Below are positions 17,715 to 26,291 of a stretch of DNA of 64,000 nucleotides, piece after piece. The notes beneath the pieces were generated by a model, which was not told the DNA's origin, did no database searches, and saw only the letters and a program-made list of their open reading frames with translations. The stretch is from an uncultured Alphaproteobacteria bacterium (GTDB lineage Bacteria; Pseudomonadota; Alphaproteobacteria; Micavibrionales; Micavibrionaceae). The DNA lies in the NCBI GenBank assembly GCA_946481075.1, contig CAMLMC010000001.1:434001-498000 (forward strand). Direction: 5' to 3'. A program made the position numbers and the translations under genes. Position 1 is the stretch's first letter, and each line of letters begins with the position of its first letter.

Positions 17715-18878
17715 TTAAGATCTCGATCCTAATAGATGATCAACAATAGCAGTAAGTTTTTGGCTTTCCACTTCCCAGCATAATTGCTTTGCGGCCTCAT
17801 GTGAGGCCTGTTTGAAGGTATATATTTGCTTGTTTGTTAACTGATTCAGCTTCATTGCCAAATCCTTTGCTGTGAATGTATCCGCGACCACCCCGCAATT
17901 ATACTGGTACACGAGCGCCGCCATATCTGGTGAAGGTCCTATGGCCAGCATAAGGCGCGCCTGTATAAATTCAAAGAATTTGTTAGGTAAAGCGTGTAAT
18001 ACATTAAAGCCTGTCGGCTCTAACAGATACAGTCCTATGTCGTAATGGGTGAGCATTTCTGCTATATTGGTGTATTCGACCGGCCGCCTAAATCGTATTT
18101 GGGGGTATGGTTTTGCAATGGTTTCCAGATATCGAATATAATCGTCATTCCCGACCAGATAGAAATCTAGCTCAAAGCGCTGATCTAAAAATTTAAAAAG
18201 CCCGATCATGTTCTCAAGTTTTCGGTTTCGCATGGCTCCCCCATGATGAATCATGCGAATTTTGTCGAGAGGAACTGTTGGTAGAGCCTCCTGATACTTT
18301 GGAACACTTAATACAAGGTGACATTTGACACCAAAATTCTTCTCATAAGCCCCTGCCAATCCAGGAGAAACAGTAAGGATGCTATCGCATTTAGGAAGAT
18401 AGTGGCGGCAGATTTTTATACGGTTAAATCTTTCCGTATACCGCCAAAGAAGATTGTCAGAGGATTGCTCAGGATAATATTCCCTCGCATCAAAGATAAG
18501 TTTTGCACCATTCTTTATCTCTTCGGCTAAGGAAAGGAGGTACAAGTCTTCAACTATAATTAAATCAAATTTTTGCGCATGTAATTGCTCTTTAATTTGA
18601 TTAAAGCCATATCTTTGTGCGTTAAGCTTGTTTACCCATGTGATAGATCCTAATATTAAGCCTATCGCTGAGGATATCTTTCTCTGAATCTTGTTTATAA
18701 CGTTAGATGATGGGCGGCTTATAAAAAAAGTGCCGGATACAGTCAGTGGTTTCTTTGTAGGAAACGAAGCAACGTAAATATCTGCCCCCCTATCTTGCAA
18801 CAATTTTATCGCGCGATAAGGTCTAGGGTCCCCGCTCGGGTCCGAAAGGCACATTAATAAAATCTGGGGCTTTTTCAC
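17715..18878 (-). CDS. Glycosyltransferase (GT4-like)
   Basis: 387-residue GT-B-like protein. No signal peptide; it begins with LLMCLSDPSGDPRPYR, typical of the N-terminal Rossmann domain, and the C-terminal donor half has PNKFFEFIQARLMLAIGPSPDM with the conserved Glu. The start is GTG at 18878, with GGAAA about 10 bases upstream. It ends 1 bp before the hisH start. Probably assembles the repeat unit on the cytoplasmic side of the membrane; sugar specificity unknown. Confidence 0.8.
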   Translation of the reverse strand: MKKPQILLMCLSDPSGDPRPYRAIKLLQDRGADIYVASFPTKKPLTVSGTFFISRPSSNVINKIQRKISSAIGLILGSITWVNKLNAQRYGFNQIKEQLHAQKFDLIIVEDLYLLSLAEEIKNGAKLIFDAREYYPEQSSDNLLWRYTERFNRIKICRHYLPKCDSILTVSPGLAGAYEKNFGVKCHLVLSVPKYQEALPTVPLDKIRMIHHGGAMRNRKLENMIGLFKFLDQRFELDFYLVGNDDYIRYLETIAKPYPQIRFRRPVEYTNIAEMLTHYDIGLYLLEPTGFNVLHALPNKFFEFIQARLMLAIGPSPDMAALVYQYNCGVVADTFTAKDLAMKLNQLTNKQIYTFKQASHEAAKQLCWEVESQKLTAIVDHLLGSRS

Positions 18879-18891
18879 TTTTTGAAATTTC

Positions 18892-20367
18892 CTAAAATCT
18901 ATCCTTTAACGAAGGCACATGAATTCCAATTATACTGTATGATTGATCTGGTGACGGAAACTCTAATTTCCGGGGATTTTTTGAAACTTTTTCCACAAGC
19001 TTAATGGCTTCATCTGGTGTGAGTGCCACATAAGCGTCCCCACTCTTAAAAAACTCTTCGTAATATGCGTGTCCTGTATCTTCGCAAACAATAGAAGGGA
19101 TCCCCATTTGGCTGGCTTCTACAACAACGGAAGAATTGAGCGTTATGTGAGAGTCCATAAGCGGCAAGATCTCGTACAGAGAACATTCTGTAGCGAAATC
19201 AGTTTCGTGCTGAAGATTGGGTATGCCGCTTAGTAATAGCTTTATTTTATCCTTCTGTTGATTGTTGAACATCGGGTGTAGTCTGATCCACCAGAAGTAG
19301 CTCTGCGGCGCTTGCCTTAACATGCTATTAATAAAAGGCGTAACTTCATAATCGGTCTGAATTGTAAGCAGAACGTTAAAGGCAGGTTTTTTTGTGTTTT
19401 GGGTAGATGAGAATATTTCTTTGAAATGGTTTGGCTGAGAAACAACCTTCTTCATAAACCGATTTCCGTGTATTATTGGAAAATGTCTGTCCTTTGCTTT
19501 AGTTGCCCAGTCATTAATGCAATCTGCCGATTTTTGATCCCAGCAAAAGAAGTAATCGGGAAGGGTATTAAATCCATTAGAGGGCATGTTGGACCAGCCT
19601 CCATAGCATGCGTGATAAGAATTAATTGCTCCATGCTGGATGTCGGTTACGGGTATGCCTAATTCACGGCAAGCATGAATAAAGGCCATATTCCAACGTT
19701 CATAATATGAAACGACAAAAGCGGCTTTTGGTGAGAATTTTTTTAACACAGCTTGATAGAATTTTGACATGAGCCAATAAATAGAGGCGGTATAATTTAA
19801 GGATTTGAGGGAAATAGCCTCCATGCCTAACGATATTAAATATTCGTTATAAACTTCTAATTTTTCAGGCTGATAATAACTTCTTGATAATTGAACATGG
19901 CATGCCGCAATCAAGCGGATCAGCAGATCTATTGAAGATATGTTCAAGGTTAAGTTTGTCAGTGCTGAATTGTCTGCCGATGTTTGGGAGAGCGTAACGG
20001 CGTTTATGTTTTTTTGCGACAGCCATTCAATCTCAGGATCAATAAAGCGATGATACCGTTTACCTTCCCATGAAATGTATGAAGCGTCGGCCAGAAAGAC
20101 GACATCAAACTTACTATGTATGGCGTATCGTAACGTTCTGATTAAATCTGGAAGTAAAACTAATAATTGTTTTACCCTTTTGGCAACTTTCGCCGTCTTT
20201 TGTATAGATGTGCTAGCAGGGAAATTATGGGCAATAAATAAATCAAAATAGAGTTTGCATCGAAGTATTGGCCAAAGATCAATGCCCCGATAAGCCCATT
20301 TTTCAACCGGAATCATTTGTTCGATTTTATGAATGTGATCCATAATTTCAGATATGCTCATAGTCAT
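18892..20367 (-). CDS. Putative surface-glycan transferase, GT-B-like, function unassigned
   Basis: 491 residues, not recognised with certainty. The N-terminal part is helical and hydrophobic in patches; the middle holds HACRELGIPVTDIQHG followed by a Cys/Trp-rich stretch; the C-terminal third has WIRLHPMF and NSSVVVEASQMGIPSIV, a pattern seen in capsule-type and CDP-glycerol or sialic-acid-type GT-B transferases. Position between wzx and a glycosyltransferase supports a role in glycan assembly, possibly addition of the nonulosonic acid. The ATG at 20367 overlaps the wzx stop as ATGA and is chosen over an upstream ATG at 20430. Confidence 0.55.
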   Translation of the reverse strand: MTMSISEIMDHIHKIEQMIPVEKWAYRGIDLWPILRCKLYFDLFIAHNFPASTSIQKTAKVAKRVKQLLVLLPDLIRTLRYAIHSKFDVVFLADASYISWEGKRYHRFIDPEIEWLSQKNINAVTLSQTSADNSALTNLTLNISSIDLLIRLIAACHVQLSRSYYQPEKLEVYNEYLISLGMEAISLKSLNYTASIYWLMSKFYQAVLKKFSPKAAFVVSYYERWNMAFIHACRELGIPVTDIQHGAINSYHACYGGWSNMPSNGFNTLPDYFFCWDQKSADCINDWATKAKDRHFPIIHGNRFMKKVVSQPNHFKEIFSSTQNTKKPAFNVLLTIQTDYEVTPFINSMLRQAPQSYFWWIRLHPMFNNQQKDKIKLLLSGIPNLQHETDFATECSLYEILPLMDSHITLNSSVVVEASQMGIPSIVCEDTGHAYYEEFFKSGDAYVALTPDEAIKLVEKVSKNPRKLEFPSPDQSYSIIGIHVPSLKDRF

Positions 20368-21644
20368 GAAGTCTTCGCCCTCAAGCAGGAAAACCATGGC
20401 ATCGGATAGACCTTTGCAGCAAGGATCCATGTCAGAACAAATGAAAGAATATATGAAATCATGGTTCCCTGCGCTGCCCCCACATAACCATTATGCTTGA
20501 TTAAAATGTAGCTTGCGCCAAGGTTAACTATTCCGACAACCAGGGTTATCCAAGATAAAATGTGGGTTTTACGTGTGTAGGTGATATAGCAGCCCACGAT
20601 ATAATACATTCCAAGGAAAGCCGATCCCATCGCTATCCAGAATACCACTTCCACTCCACCTGCAAAATCAGGACCGATGAAATAACGGAAAATGAAAGGC
20701 GCCATCCATGAAATGATGAGCGCGCATAGAACTAAAAAGCAGCAATAAAGATATGAAAATTTTACAATCATATTTTTCGTGCTTGCTTCATCGCCTTTTA
20801 GACGTTCGAACAGCCAGGGATTCCATGCCTGATTAAAGGCCCAAACGGCCATATTCAGAACATTGCCAATTTGGAAGCCGATGAAGTAAAGGCCTGTTTG
20901 CGTTGCATCTGTCATATTAATCAGCAATGCGCGGTCAGTCATGCTTATTGCAATCCCACCGATGGCATGGGGTATAAGCGGAATACCAAAAGATAGCGCC
21001 ATTTTAATATAAGTAGGATTAAATTGGAAACGCAGCCACCCTTCTCTATATAAAAACGCAAAAGCAATAATGCAAAATGCCCCGGAAGCATAAAGAACGG
21101 AATCGACACGCCCCTGGAGGCCCATCTTGAGAAATACAACGAGTATGACGGTCAAGGCCACTTCGACAATAATCTGGGCTATTTGAAGCGAGCTGTATGA
21201 CATTGCCCGCATTCCTGACTGCCAGATAATAAGCAGAATCTGGATAATATAGCGGCAGAATCCAACTGCCAAAACAATCCATAGAAGATCATGGGGAACA
21301 CCTGTAAACGGGGTCAGCATAGGGCCATACAAGTAGATTATTGGAACGAACAGCAATGACGTAAGTACGCCTATCCCAAGGGCATTGGCAACATACTGGG
21401 GAAAATCTATATCTTCCTTCTCGTAGAATTCGCGGCCAATTGCGCCATCGAGGTTCAAACTAATAAAAATATAAAGGAAGGATATGAGCATGTTGAACAT
21501 TGCCAACGTGCCGTAGTCGGAAGGCGTTAGATACCTCGTCATAATGGGAAGTAAAAGGAAAGGTATTAATTGCCGGATAATATTCAAACCACCATATATC
21601 CCGGCGGTTTTGAACAAGGACGACCGTAGGAATGCCTGCATCAT
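20364..21644 (-). CDS. wzx: Oligosaccharide flippase, Wzx type
   Basis: 426-residue polytopic membrane protein with about 12 predicted hydrophobic helices and the MATE/PST-like start GIYGGLNIIRQLIPFLLLPIMTR. It should flip the lipid-linked repeat unit across the inner membrane. ATGA overlaps with the SGNH gene upstream and the transferase gene downstream. Its presence implies a Wzx-dependent glycan; no Wzy polymerase was found in the window, so polymerisation may be encoded elsewhere or the glycan may be a single unit. Confidence 0.85.
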   Translation of the reverse strand: MMQAFLRSSLFKTAGIYGGLNIIRQLIPFLLLPIMTRYLTPSDYGTLAMFNMLISFLYIFISLNLDGAIGREFYEKEDIDFPQYVANALGIGVLTSLLFVPIIYLYGPMLTPFTGVPHDLLWIVLAVGFCRYIIQILLIIWQSGMRAMSYSSLQIAQIIVEVALTVILVVFLKMGLQGRVDSVLYASGAFCIIAFAFLYREGWLRFQFNPTYIKMALSFGIPLIPHAIGGIAISMTDRALLINMTDATQTGLYFIGFQIGNVLNMAVWAFNQAWNPWLFERLKGDEASTKNMIVKFSYLYCCFLVLCALIISWMAPFIFRYFIGPDFAGGVEVVFWIAMGSAFLGMYYIVGCYITYTRKTHILSWITLVVGIVNLGASYILIKHNGYVGAAQGTMISYILSFVLTWILAAKVYPMPWFSCLRAKTS

Positions 21645-22327
21645 AGAAGCTTAGCCGTCGTTAGGGTCTGGATAAGTTGCTGGGCCAGTAATGCGTGCCC
21701 ATCCAGGTTCAGATGGTGATGGTCGGACATGAAGATAGTTTCAATTTGATCCGCGGGCAGGTTTTCAAAGGAACCAACATATAAATCGCAATGGGCTTTA
21801 AGAATATCGTTAAATAGTTTGATGTTTCTGGCAATATTGGGGGATTTTTTTACATAGGCATCACATGCGGGGGCGATAGGGATTTGTACAATTTTGCAGT
21901 CCCCTGCTTTTAAAATCTTATAAGTTTCGGAAATATATTCATTAAATTTCTCTGGCGGGAATAAAGTGATATTTCTCCACTTGCTAATCTGCGCATGATA
22001 TTTCCCGGCAAGATAACGAACGGGCTTCTGAAGCCTTAATAGTCTGGCGAGGAGGACTTCCTTATCTTTCAGTGCGCGTGGCGCGCTGTCCACTACGCCA
22101 CACTGAATGACAACGACAGATGGATTGTAAAGATTTAACTTCGTTCTTGCGAGTCCGAGCAAGTCAAGGGAATGAAGACCGTTATGCGTTATAGAAAAAA
22201 CGTCAAAACCGCGTTTCTCATACTCCCGCTTAAGCGCATAGACCCATGTTTGTTCATATGTCACGGTTTCTGGATCGCAGCGTGGCGCGCCCAATGAATC
22301 CGTTACAATAAGCAGGCGTTTTGTCAT
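21641..22327 (-). CDS. SGNH/GDSL-type hydrolase-like protein
   Basis: 228 residues. Block I is TDSLG near residue 10 with a candidate nucleophile Ser, a Gly-containing block follows (VVVIQCGVVDSAPR) and the C-terminal block V is DHHHLNLDGH, giving a candidate Asp/His pair. No signal peptide, so it would act in the cytoplasm unless exported otherwise. Between wzx and pseI with a stop/start overlap, it may add or remove an O-acyl group on the glycan or a precursor. Substrate unknown. Confidence 0.65.
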   Translation of the reverse strand: MTKRLLIVTDSLGAPRCDPETVTYEQTWVYALKREYEKRGFDVFSITHNGLHSLDLLGLARTKLNLYNPSVVVIQCGVVDSAPRALKDKEVLLARLLRLQKPVRYLAGKYHAQISKWRNITLFPPEKFNEYISETYKILKAGDCKIVQIPIAPACDAYVKKSPNIARNIKLFNDILKAHCDLYVGSFENLPADQIETIFMSDHHHLNLDGHALLAQQLIQTLTTAKLL

Positions 22328-23385
22328 TATCCTAAAAGATCCCAGTTCACAGGTGTTCCTTTGGGGGCATCCTTCTGAAGTGTTTTTCCAATAACAACAT
22401 TCAGGAATTTGGTAGGAAGACCAAGTCCTGGGCGGATGGCCCTTACGTTGTCATTTGAAAGTACATCCCCTTTTTTCAGATCTTTTGTGATATACAGCGA
22501 ACGTCTGAATTGCTTGGACTTTTCTTCTTTAATGTCGGAAGGACCATAAGACACTTGTCCAATGCTTTCCCACGCGCGTTCAGATTCGATTACCAGAGTC
22601 CTAAATTCTTCCGGCTCCATAGAGAATGTTGAATCTGGTCCGCCATCGCTTCGTCTCATGATAAAATGTTTTTCAATGACGGTCGCACCCAGTGCTATGG
22701 CGGCAACAGTAACGCCCGAGCCCATTGTATGGTCCGATAGGCCGATCTGGCATTTGAAAAGCTGTTCCATATGGGGGATGGTGGCAATGTTGGATTGCTT
22801 GGGTGACGCCGGATAGCTGCTTGTACATTTCAGGAGCACAAGATTATCACACCCCTCTTCGCGTGCGGCCCGCACCGTATCGTCAATTTCGGCCAAAGAC
22901 GCCATGCCCGTTGATATGATCAAAGGCTTTCCCGTGCGCGCGACTTTACGGACAAGTTCAACATCCGTATTTTCAAATGAAGCTATTTTATAACACGGGA
23001 CATCAAGGTCTTCGAGAAAATCGACCGCGGTTTTGTCAAACGGCGTACTGAAACACAAAACGCCCAATTCCTTACATAGATCCATGATTGGTTTATGCCA
23101 GTCCCATGGCATATACGCTTGTTTGTAAAGATCATAAAGATTTGTGCCTTCCCAAGGCGTATCGGGATTTGAAATAAAAAATTCACGCTCGTTGATATCG
23201 AGTGTCATTGTGTCGGGAGTATAGGTTTGCAGTTTGAGCGCATCAACGCCCGTTTTCGCCGCTGCACGCACTATTTCCAGTGCACGGTCAAGGGATTGAT
23301 TATGATTGCATGACATCTCAGCGATGATAAAAGGTTTGTGATTGCGGCCGACCATACGGTTGCCAATCATAAATTCACTGATCAT
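22327..23385 (-). CDS. pseI: Pseudaminic acid synthase
   Basis: 352-residue NeuB-family enzyme that condenses a 6-deoxy-2,4-diacetamido-hexose with phosphoenolpyruvate to give the nine-carbon sugar. TIM barrel 1 to about 280 with IAEMSCNHNQSLD, the PseI-like NLYDLYKQAYMPWDWH segment, and metal ligands His219 (GLSDH) and His240 (IEKH); then a C-terminal SAF (antifreeze-like) domain. Overlaps the upstream pseG-pseH gene by ATGA. Sequence is closer to PseI than to NeuB or LegI; a second, fused NeuB-like protein is encoded at 28067-29878. Confidence 0.9.
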   Translation of the reverse strand: MISEFMIGNRMVGRNHKPFIIAEMSCNHNQSLDRALEIVRAAAKTGVDALKLQTYTPDTMTLDINEREFFISNPDTPWEGTNLYDLYKQAYMPWDWHKPIMDLCKELGVLCFSTPFDKTAVDFLEDLDVPCYKIASFENTDVELVRKVARTGKPLIISTGMASLAEIDDTVRAAREEGCDNLVLLKCTSSYPASPKQSNIATIPHMEQLFKCQIGLSDHTMGSGVTVAAIALGATVIEKHFIMRRSDGGPDSTFSMEPEEFRTLVIESERAWESIGQVSYGPSDIKEEKSKQFRRSLYITKDLKKGDVLSNDNVRAIRPGLGLPTKFLNVVIGKTLQKDAPKGTPVNWDLLG

Positions 23386-24893
23386 GCTTCACTCCTTTGT
23401 GACATGTTAATCTCATAATAATGGCCGCAATCGCTATACCCTGCGGCAAGAAACGCCTTTTGTGACCGGTAGTTCGTTTCCTTTATACTGGCACGGATTG
23501 TTTCTATGCCAGGTTTGTTGTTCCGTATCCAGTCGGTGCCCATTTTTAATAAAACAGAGCCGAGACCTTGTCCAATGAATTCCGGACCAAGGTAGACAGA
23601 GATAACCGATATTGTCCCCTCAAAATCAAACCGCAAAACCCCGATAGGCTCATCTGCGCGCTCTGCGATTAATATATGCCTGTCTGGGTTGTTTAGGCTT
23701 TTTTCCATCCATTTGCGGTGATCGGCATAATCAATGATTTGTTCGTTATGCGAATGTCTGCGAATGTCTTCATGATTGCGCCATTTGAAGACGAGGTCTA
23801 TGTCAGACTCTGTCGCAGGTCGTAAGCGCATGGCGGTGGCAAGAATTATATCCGCGGCACGTTGTGCTCCCTTTCCATCAGTTAGGGCACAGGCGGCCTC
23901 TGCCATCTCTTGACGCAGCGATATATCGGATATCAGCGTATCAAGGGCGGAACGGATATGCTCAATCGTGACATCCTGATGCCACCCCAGGTAAATCCCT
24001 GCTTTCATGTTGGCAATATTGGCCGCTATTCTCGTTTGATTTTCGGCGATGGAAAGAATTATGCCGGGAATGCCTAAGCAGCATCTTTCCCATTGGGTTA
24101 CACCTCCGGCCCCGATCATGATGTCACAACCAGTCAAAAATTCCGCGAAGTTCTCTATGTAGCTATGCAAGAAAACATTTCTATGAAGAGATGAAATTTG
24201 CTGCAACGATTCCTTATCAGGATGATTTTTGCCGATAACGACATCGACCCTAATTGCATCATAGGACGGATGTGTTGCGGATTTTATTGCTTTTAGAGTG
24301 TTGTTATCAAGGTCGCTCCCCCCAAATGAAACAACAATTCGCTCGGCAGATGTCCTGACGGTTGGAGATTGAGGACGCAGGCGTGGAAAATGATCAGACA
24401 AGAGCGCATAGAAAGGACCGATCAGAATTTGGGCATCACTATTGATAAGACCTTTATACAGGTCTTTTCCTTCGGGATATAAATTCTGGTTCAAAAGAAT
24501 ATCGCAATTATGATTGTGATCTGCGAGATCATCAATAACCATCAGTGGGAATTTTTGACGAACCTCTGACTGCCATTCAATGCCGGCGCCATAATGATCG
24601 ACAATGACAATTGGCTTGGACCCAAGAGCGTTAGACTTGATCACCGTCTGTATCGTTTCCATCGCATCGAGATGCTGGTCCAGAATAAAACCTAAGTCGG
24701 TCTTGTTATCAAGTTCACAGACGGTAAAGCCCGATTGAAGGACGCGCTCGGAAATATTGCCATCAAGGCCGCGGCATATAAATTTGACGCTCACACCTTT
24801 TTTTGCCAGCGCCTGCGCCAGATTCAGGCAGCGCATAACGTGCCCGCTTCCTATCTTTGCCGATGAATCGCAGCGTATAAAAACCGGGTTCAT
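23382..24893 (-). CDS. PseG-PseH fusion: UDP-sugar hydrolase plus GNAT N-acetyltransferase
   Basis: 503 residues with two enzymes. Residues 1 to about 340 match PseG, the inverting hydrolase that releases UDP from UDP-2,4-diacetamido-2,4,6-trideoxy-L-altrose: RCDSSAKIGSGHVMRC with catalytic His18, and GAGGVTQWE around 261-269. Residues 356 to about 498 are a GNAT acetyltransferase (RLRPATESDIDLVFKWRN, acetyl-CoA loop GQGLGS at 441-446), the PseH role of N-acetylating C4. The two are consecutive pathway steps, but the order in the polypeptide is reversed relative to the pathway. Confidence 0.87.
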   Translation of the reverse strand: MNPVFIRCDSSAKIGSGHVMRCLNLAQALAKKGVSVKFICRGLDGNISERVLQSGFTVCELDNKTDLGFILDQHLDAMETIQTVIKSNALGSKPIVIVDHYGAGIEWQSEVRQKFPLMVIDDLADHNHNCDILLNQNLYPEGKDLYKGLINSDAQILIGPFYALLSDHFPRLRPQSPTVRTSAERIVVSFGGSDLDNNTLKAIKSATHPSYDAIRVDVVIGKNHPDKESLQQISSLHRNVFLHSYIENFAEFLTGCDIMIGAGGVTQWERCCLGIPGIILSIAENQTRIAANIANMKAGIYLGWHQDVTIEHIRSALDTLISDISLRQEMAEAACALTDGKGAQRAADIILATAMRLRPATESDIDLVFKWRNHEDIRRHSHNEQIIDYADHRKWMEKSLNNPDRHILIAERADEPIGVLRFDFEGTISVISVYLGPEFIGQGLGSVLLKMGTDWIRNNKPGIETIRASIKETNYRSQKAFLAAGYSDCGHYYEINMSQRSEA

Positions 24894-24894
24894 C

Positions 24895-25662
24895 TTATGT
24901 CCCTTTATTTATATCACGAACAGGAATTCCTTTTTCTTTCAGAAAGGCCTTTGCTTCCATGGGTGTTTGTTCAGTAAAATGGAACATACTTGCCGCGGCA
25001 ATCGCCGTTGCGCCGTTGGTGAGAGCATCATACATGTGCTGGAAATTGCCCGCGCCACCAGACGCTATGACGGGAATTGATACGGCATCTGATACCTGCG
25101 CGATCAGGTCAAGATCATAACCGCTCAATGTGCCATCGCGGTCAATGGATGTGATTAAGATCTCTCCCGCGCCGCTACTCTCCAGATCCCTTACCCAACT
25201 TACGGGATTCTTGCCGGTCGGCGCGGTTCCGCCATGGCTAAAACATTCATATCCGTTATCTACTCTTCTTGCATCCACGCTGGCGATGATGCATTGACTG
25301 CCGAATTTTTTGGCTCCGTCGGTAATGATTGAAATATTGTCATAGGCGGCAGTATTAATCGCTACTTTATCAGCGCCAGCCCTTAGAATTTTGCGAATAT
25401 GATCAACTGTTCGAATGCCGCCGCCGACAGTGAGGGGGACAAAACATTCGGCCGAGAAATCATTTATTCCATCATAATCGGGCTCACGCGTTTCCCGGGT
25501 CGCGGATATATCTACCACAATCAATTCATCTACCTGACGATTGTTGTATACTTTAATCGCGGGTAATAGGCTTCCTATCCGTCGCCAGCTATCAAACGAA
25601 ACCCCTTTAACGAGTCCGACATCCTTCCAGAGCAGTGTGGGAATAATGCGAGTTTTCAGCAT
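24895..25662 (-). CDS. hisF: HisF-family subunit for acetamidino sugar synthesis (triad 2)
   Basis: 255-residue TIM-barrel HisF paralogue. Like the first copy it lacks the first catalytic Asp of true HisF: the aligned residue is Leu11 (PTLLWKD), while Asp130 in ASVDARR is kept. TVGGGIRT and ITSIDRDGT phosphate-loop motifs are intact. Overlaps hisH by 7 bp and precedes pseG-pseH by 1 bp, tying it to the pseudaminic pathway. Expected to guide ammonia to the PseA-type amidotransferase. Confidence 0.86.
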   Translation of the reverse strand: MLKTRIIPTLLWKDVGLVKGVSFDSWRRIGSLLPAIKVYNNRQVDELIVVDISATRETREPDYDGINDFSAECFVPLTVGGGIRTVDHIRKILRAGADKVAINTAAYDNISIITDGAKKFGSQCIIASVDARRVDNGYECFSHGGTAPTGKNPVSWVRDLESSGAGEILITSIDRDGTLSGYDLDLIAQVSDAVSIPVIASGGAGNFQHMYDALTNGATAIAAASMFHFTEQTPMEAKAFLKEKGIPVRDINKGT

Positions 25663-26276
25663 GGTTGTTCCAGAAAGTTTTTTATAAGCCTGAAGCCCGA
25701 TCGCCCGCTTTTTTCCGGATGAAATTGAAATCCTGAAATATTTCCCATAGATATTCCTGTCACCATATCTATGCCATAGGGCGTTGTAAGTAGGTAAACC
25801 TCATTGTTATCAGGAACGAAATGATAGCTATGTACAAAATAAAAATCGCTTTTATCGGCAATGCCTTCCAGAAGCGGAGAGTTTCCCACAATATGGCCTT
25901 CGTTCCATCCCACATGTGGGACGCGCTGCGTATTATCCGCCGGGATTATTTTTTTGACCGTTCCGGGTATGAGATTGAGCCCCTCATGAGATCCGCCCTC
26001 TTCTCCCTTTGTGGCTAAAAGTTGCATCCCAAGGCATATGCCCGTGAAAGGAAGCTTCCTTTCCAAGGCGCATTCCCGCAAAAGAGGTACCCAGCCGCGC
26101 TCTGTAAGCGCCTGCATGGCATCGGCAAAGGCCCCGACGCCGGGAAGAACAACATGTGATGCATGCTTGAGATCGACAGGATTATCGCACAGGCGGACGT
26201 CGCCGCCGCATTCCTCGAACGCCCGTTTAACCGAGCCGAGATTGCAAACACCATAATCAACAATGCATACAGTCAT
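25656..26276 (-). CDS. hisH: HisH-family glutaminase subunit (triad 2)
   Basis: 206-residue class I glutaminase with catalytic Cys81 in GICLGMQ and His186/Glu188 in QFHPEKS, all intact. It should supply ammonia from glutamine to the partner HisF. Second copy in the same run (first at 17087-17713); the two differ through most of their length, so they look like separate acquisitions or old paralogues rather than a recent duplication. Starts 15 bp after the amidotransferase stop. Confidence 0.87.
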   Translation of the reverse strand: MTVCIVDYGVCNLGSVKRAFEECGGDVRLCDNPVDLKHASHVVLPGVGAFADAMQALTERGWVPLLRECALERKLPFTGICLGMQLLATKGEEGGSHEGLNLIPGTVKKIIPADNTQRVPHVGWNEGHIVGNSPLLEGIADKSDFYFVHSYHFVPDNNEVYLLTTPYGIDMVTGISMGNISGFQFHPEKSGRSGFRLIKNFLEQPC

Positions 26277-26291
26277 TTTCGCCGAGGTGTC

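Noticed and set aside
16326..26276. Histidine biosynthesis role for the HisH/HisF pairs
   Set aside because: Both HisF copies lack the first catalytic Asp, both pairs are tied to sugar amidotransferases, and no other his gene is near.
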